Of a stretch of DNA of 6,657 bases, positions 5,951 through 6,657 are shown piece after piece. This stretch comes from an uncultured bacterium (GTDB lineage: Bacteria; Bacteroidota; Bacteroidia; CAILMK01). Position numbers and translations under genes: made by a program. Where the stretch lies: assembly GCA_903835275.1 (NCBI GenBank), contig CAILMK010000535.1, positions 1-6,657 of the forward strand, written 5' to 3'. The notes beneath the pieces were generated by a model. The model had not been told where the DNA came from. It made no database searches and saw only the letters and a list, made by a program, of their open reading frames with translations. Each line of letters opens with the position of its first letter. The stretch's first letter is position 1.

Positions 5951-5988
5951 TATACCGCCTGCTAAGACGGTATATTCATAAAGTTTTT
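5951..5988 (+). terminator. Possible first hairpin terminator after nrdJ
   Basis: TATACCG (5951-5957) pairs perfectly with CGGTATA (5968-5974) around a 10-base loop, starting five bases after the nrdJ stop. A run of five T (5983-5987) follows after a short A/T-rich gap. The spacing to the T-run is too wide for an ideal intrinsic terminator, so it may only protect the mRNA 3' end. Confidence 0.4.
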
Positions 5989-6000
5989 ATTTAAGGAAAG

Positions 6001-6036
6001 CTGCCCCCGGTCTTTAACAGCCGGGGGCAGTTGTTT
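6001..6036 (+). terminator. Rho-independent terminator after nrdJ
   Basis: CTGCCCCCGG (6001-6010) and CCGGGGGCAG (6021-6030) are perfect 10-base GC-rich arms around TCTTTAACAG, followed by TTGTTT. This is the strongest terminator-like structure in the window. It separates nrdJ from the AT-rich gene beginning at 6056. The T-run overlaps a small TTGTTT-A-AAACAA inverted repeat (6031-6043). Confidence 0.8.
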
Positions 6037-6055
6037 AAAACAAAGACCCATATTT

Positions 6056-6657
6056 ATGTCATTAAATGAATTTACAGAAAAACATCCATTAAAATCTTTA
6101 ATTTCTGCGTTTTGCCTAGGCTGTTCGTGCGTAATATTTATATACTCAGTTTCTGAACGGAATAAAGATTTAGTTCCAAGTGGAGATTATTTACGTAAAA
6201 ATGAATTGACTAATAGTTATATTCCTATTGTTAAGTATAATGAATTAAAAAGTGAATTTGAGAAGCAACAATCGACTAATACAACACTAGTTAATGAACA
6301 ACCAGAAGACCCAATTGACATAAAGAATGTAGGGCCTAGTGTAATTATTTTCCCGAATGATAGTACTGATTACTATGGATTACTAATTAAATCAGACGAC
6401 TCTCTTTCCTCCGATCTATTGTCTTTGCGGAAAAAGCTCAAAAATAACGGTTTCAGAAAAACCGAAATATTTAATGGGATAGATAAAAAGTATTACGTTA
6501 TTACTTATGGGTTTGCTTGTGTTGGGAAAGGCATGAAAAAGAAACTTCGCAATATTCAAGAGATGGTTTGGGTTGACAGATGCAGAGTTACCACAATCGA
6601 TCTCACAACAATTGCGCCAAGGGGCTTCAAAGAAAAAAGGGATAAAACATCCTTTCA
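6056..6657 (+). CDS. Membrane-anchored protein of unknown function, possible SPOR-like domain (3' end outside window)
   Basis: ATG 6056 opens a frame that stays open to the window edge, giving 200 residues and two spare bases. Residues 1-13 are polar with Lys9 and Lys13. About 14-32 form one hydrophobic segment containing Cys20, Cys23 and Cys25, so this is probably an N-in signal anchor with the rest outside the cytoplasm. A polar, Asn/Lys/Glu-rich stretch (33-92) follows. Residues 106-181 suggest a beta-alpha-beta-beta-alpha-beta pattern: YYGLLIKS, helix 117-131, RKTEIF, KYYVITYG, helix 157-169, RCRVTTI. That order recalls SPOR peptidoglycan-binding domains, but the identification is only by pattern. 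I recognise no family. Two 60-base samples counted by hand are 28-33% GC, against 48% in an nrdJ sample, which hints at acquired DNA. No Shine-Dalgarno or TAnnTTTG element is seen before the start. Confidence 0.7.
   Translation, partial: MSLNEFTEKHPLKSLISAFCLGCSCVIFIYSVSERNKDLVPSGDYLRKNELTNSYIPIVKYNELKSEFEKQQSTNTTLVNEQPEDPIDIKNVGPSVIIFPNDSTDYYGLLIKSDDSLSSDLLSLRKKLKNNGFRKTEIFNGIDKKYYVITYGFACVGKGMKKKLRNIQEMVWVDRCRVTTIDLTTIAPRGFKEKRDKTSF

Overview
The window reads as a piece of a Bacteroidota chromosome, probably from the Chitinophagales/Sphingobacteriia side. The genes lack purine-rich Shine-Dalgarno sequences. Three of them have a TAnnTTTG-type -7 promoter element, which is characteristic of this phylum. 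The gene set also fits: a bacterial GGGP/HepGP synthase homologue, an XRE-S24 repressor with the 'KAFAGYAMGYGDPEF' type of cleavage region, and a long B12-dependent NrdJ. The species cannot be told from the sequence.

Layout: (1) positions 1-81 hold the last 26 codons of an unidentified plus-strand gene. (2) 82-211 is a short convergent gap with two strong hairpins. (3) 212-958 on the minus strand is a PcrB/GGGPS-family prenylglyceryl-phosphate synthase. (4) 959-1222 is a divergent promoter region, with a TAnnTTTG element for each flanking gene and a palindromic putative operator over the right-hand promoter. (5) 1223-1948 is an XRE-S24 (CI/LexA-like) repressor with an intact Ser/Lys dyad. (6) 1949-2583 is a long intergenic region with a REP-like hairpin, four C+T7 tracts, two convergent DnaA-box-like 9-mers, a TAnnTTTG promoter and a leader palindrome. 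(7) The adenosylcobalamin-dependent ribonucleotide reductase gene nrdJ most likely starts at ATG 2584 and ends at 5946. (8) Two hairpins follow, at least one a convincing terminator. (9) From 6056 an AT-rich gene runs off the right edge; it encodes a protein with one N-terminal membrane segment and a possible SPOR-like fold.

No operon is evident: the genes are separated by hairpins or have their own promoters. pcrB (membrane lipid), the repressor and nrdJ (dNTP supply) are probably independent units. The most interesting element is the control region of nrdJ. Its convergent DnaA-like boxes lie about 40 bp upstream of the -7 element, which suggests replication-linked control of dNTP synthesis, like that known for E. 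coli nrdAB but here on a class II enzyme. I found no CRISPR array, tRNA, rRNA, transposase, prophage or complete defence system. The only accessory-looking piece is the truncated gene at the right edge.
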